Positions 63,536 through 64,000 of a stretch of 64,000 bases of DNA are shown here, piece after piece; position 1 is the stretch's first letter, and the number at the start of each line of letters is the position of its first letter. The notes beneath the pieces were generated by a model. That model saw only the letters and a program-made list of their open reading frames with translations. It searched no databases and was not told the origin of the DNA. The position numbers and the translations under genes were made by a program. Source of the stretch: Yponomeuta sedellus. Lineage: Eukaryota > Arthropoda > Insecta > Lepidoptera > Yponomeutidae. The stretch is from assembly GCA_934045075.1 (NCBI GenBank), contig OW203724.1, positions 18,095,143 to 18,159,142 on the forward strand. The letters run 5' to 3'.

Positions 63536-64000
63536 ACTGTTCCATATCTAACTATAAGTCCGCTTTAAGGCATGATTAGAATGTCTTCTTCAAAAACAGT
63601 GAACGAGCAAGTCACCCTGTAGAGCTCTACAAACAAAAGGGTAAACAGAAACCGGCTAAAGTAAACGTGCCTCTAACATTCTGCTAAACGCACCTGGTCC
63701 CTAATGTCACACTTTAGAACCCTTTGAAAGTTATATTTAAATTAGCTTTTGTCTACGTACATGTAGAAAAAAGCAAAAATAAGTGTACCTTATTTGTTTG
63801 TTTGTTACACTTTATTGCGCAATAAAAACGGTACTAAAAATAAAATTACATATTATAATACGTTATTTTTTTTTTAAATTTAACATCATAAATCTTAATA
63901 ACTGTGATGCCGATCTAACTATCTTTAGAACCTACGTTCTAGAATCTACGATCAACAACCTAGGACTTTAATATCTTTTATGTCATTCATTCATTCATTC
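63536..64000. other. Unassigned stretch ending in (ATTC)n
   Basis: 63890-63975 resembles the core of the 25998 element (TCAACAACCTAGGACTTTAA). The window ends inside a new (ATTC)n run starting at about 63983. No gene. Confidence 0.5.

Overview
This is a eukaryotic, AT-rich, repeat-dominated window, most likely from a moth or butterfly (Lepidoptera). That assignment is an inference. It rests on the repeat vocabulary: tRNA-derived SINEs with the CCCTGCAGTGGGA / CTCTCTCAGAGAG tail, RTE-like LINE ends encoding GEGYVQQW, a 3'-truncated LINE family with (TATG)n tails, and a jockey-like LINE with a (TTTGAA)n tail. There is no operon-like gene packing, no rRNA operon and no CRISPR. Apart from transposon relics, I support only one well-formed host coding exon (16422-16586, + strand, symmetric phase 1-1, good splice sites). 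Weaker pieces are an exon-end duplicate near 20.2 kb and a broken THAP-like exon near 29.5 kb. The simplest reading is that most of the window is intronic and intergenic DNA filled by nested mobile elements.

Layout. 0-7 kb: one copy of a ~400-bp dispersed repeat (its inverted partner is at 32.6 kb), a possible GC-rich CRE/CCAAT promoter at 1.2 kb, a (CATA)n array on a LINE end, a 5S-type SINE split by a mariner-type MITE, and a perfect 77-bp-arm palindrome with a (TA)n centre between two inverted SINEs. 7-16 kb: 5S SINEs, a MITE, a ~330-bp higher-order tandem repeat split by an RTE LINE end, and an inverted SINE pair. 16.4 kb: the host exon. 17-20 kb: palindromic elements and a 1.4-kb 5'-truncated jockey-like LINE (the only long retrotransposon reading frame). 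21.3-22.8 kb: an apparently uninterrupted (ATTC)n array of about 360 units. 23-37 kb: MITEs, SINEs, LINE ends and THAP-like debris. 38.4-39.3 kb: an internally deleted PIF/Harbinger transposon with TIRs, a TTA target duplication and a frameshifted transposase N-terminus. 39-58 kb: the best-bounded 5S SINE (42636-42999), a 213-bp mariner-type MITE with perfect 40-bp TIRs, a ~147-bp tandem repeat, and a chimeric palindromic SINE insertion at 57.1 kb. 59.1-61.7 kb: a nearly identical 1.3-kb tandem duplication. 62-64 kb: a tRNA SINE split by a short element with an RTE tail.

Family names used below are working labels. 5S-SINE: SINE carrying a 5S rRNA-like Pol III promoter. SINE-A: element with a complete tRNA-like cloverleaf, often in foldback or tandem dimers. 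SINE-B and SINE-C: two other dispersed short families, B with a tRNA-like head. LINE-T: LINE whose 3' end encodes GRAGKGRPRRTY...SAYPSGIQ and ends in (TATG)n or (TTATG)n. LINE-D: LINE end with a (CTAT)n tail. RTE-tail element: ~227-bp element sharing its 3' end with RTE-like LINEs. Family membership and the nesting order come from reading the sequence itself; no database search was possible.
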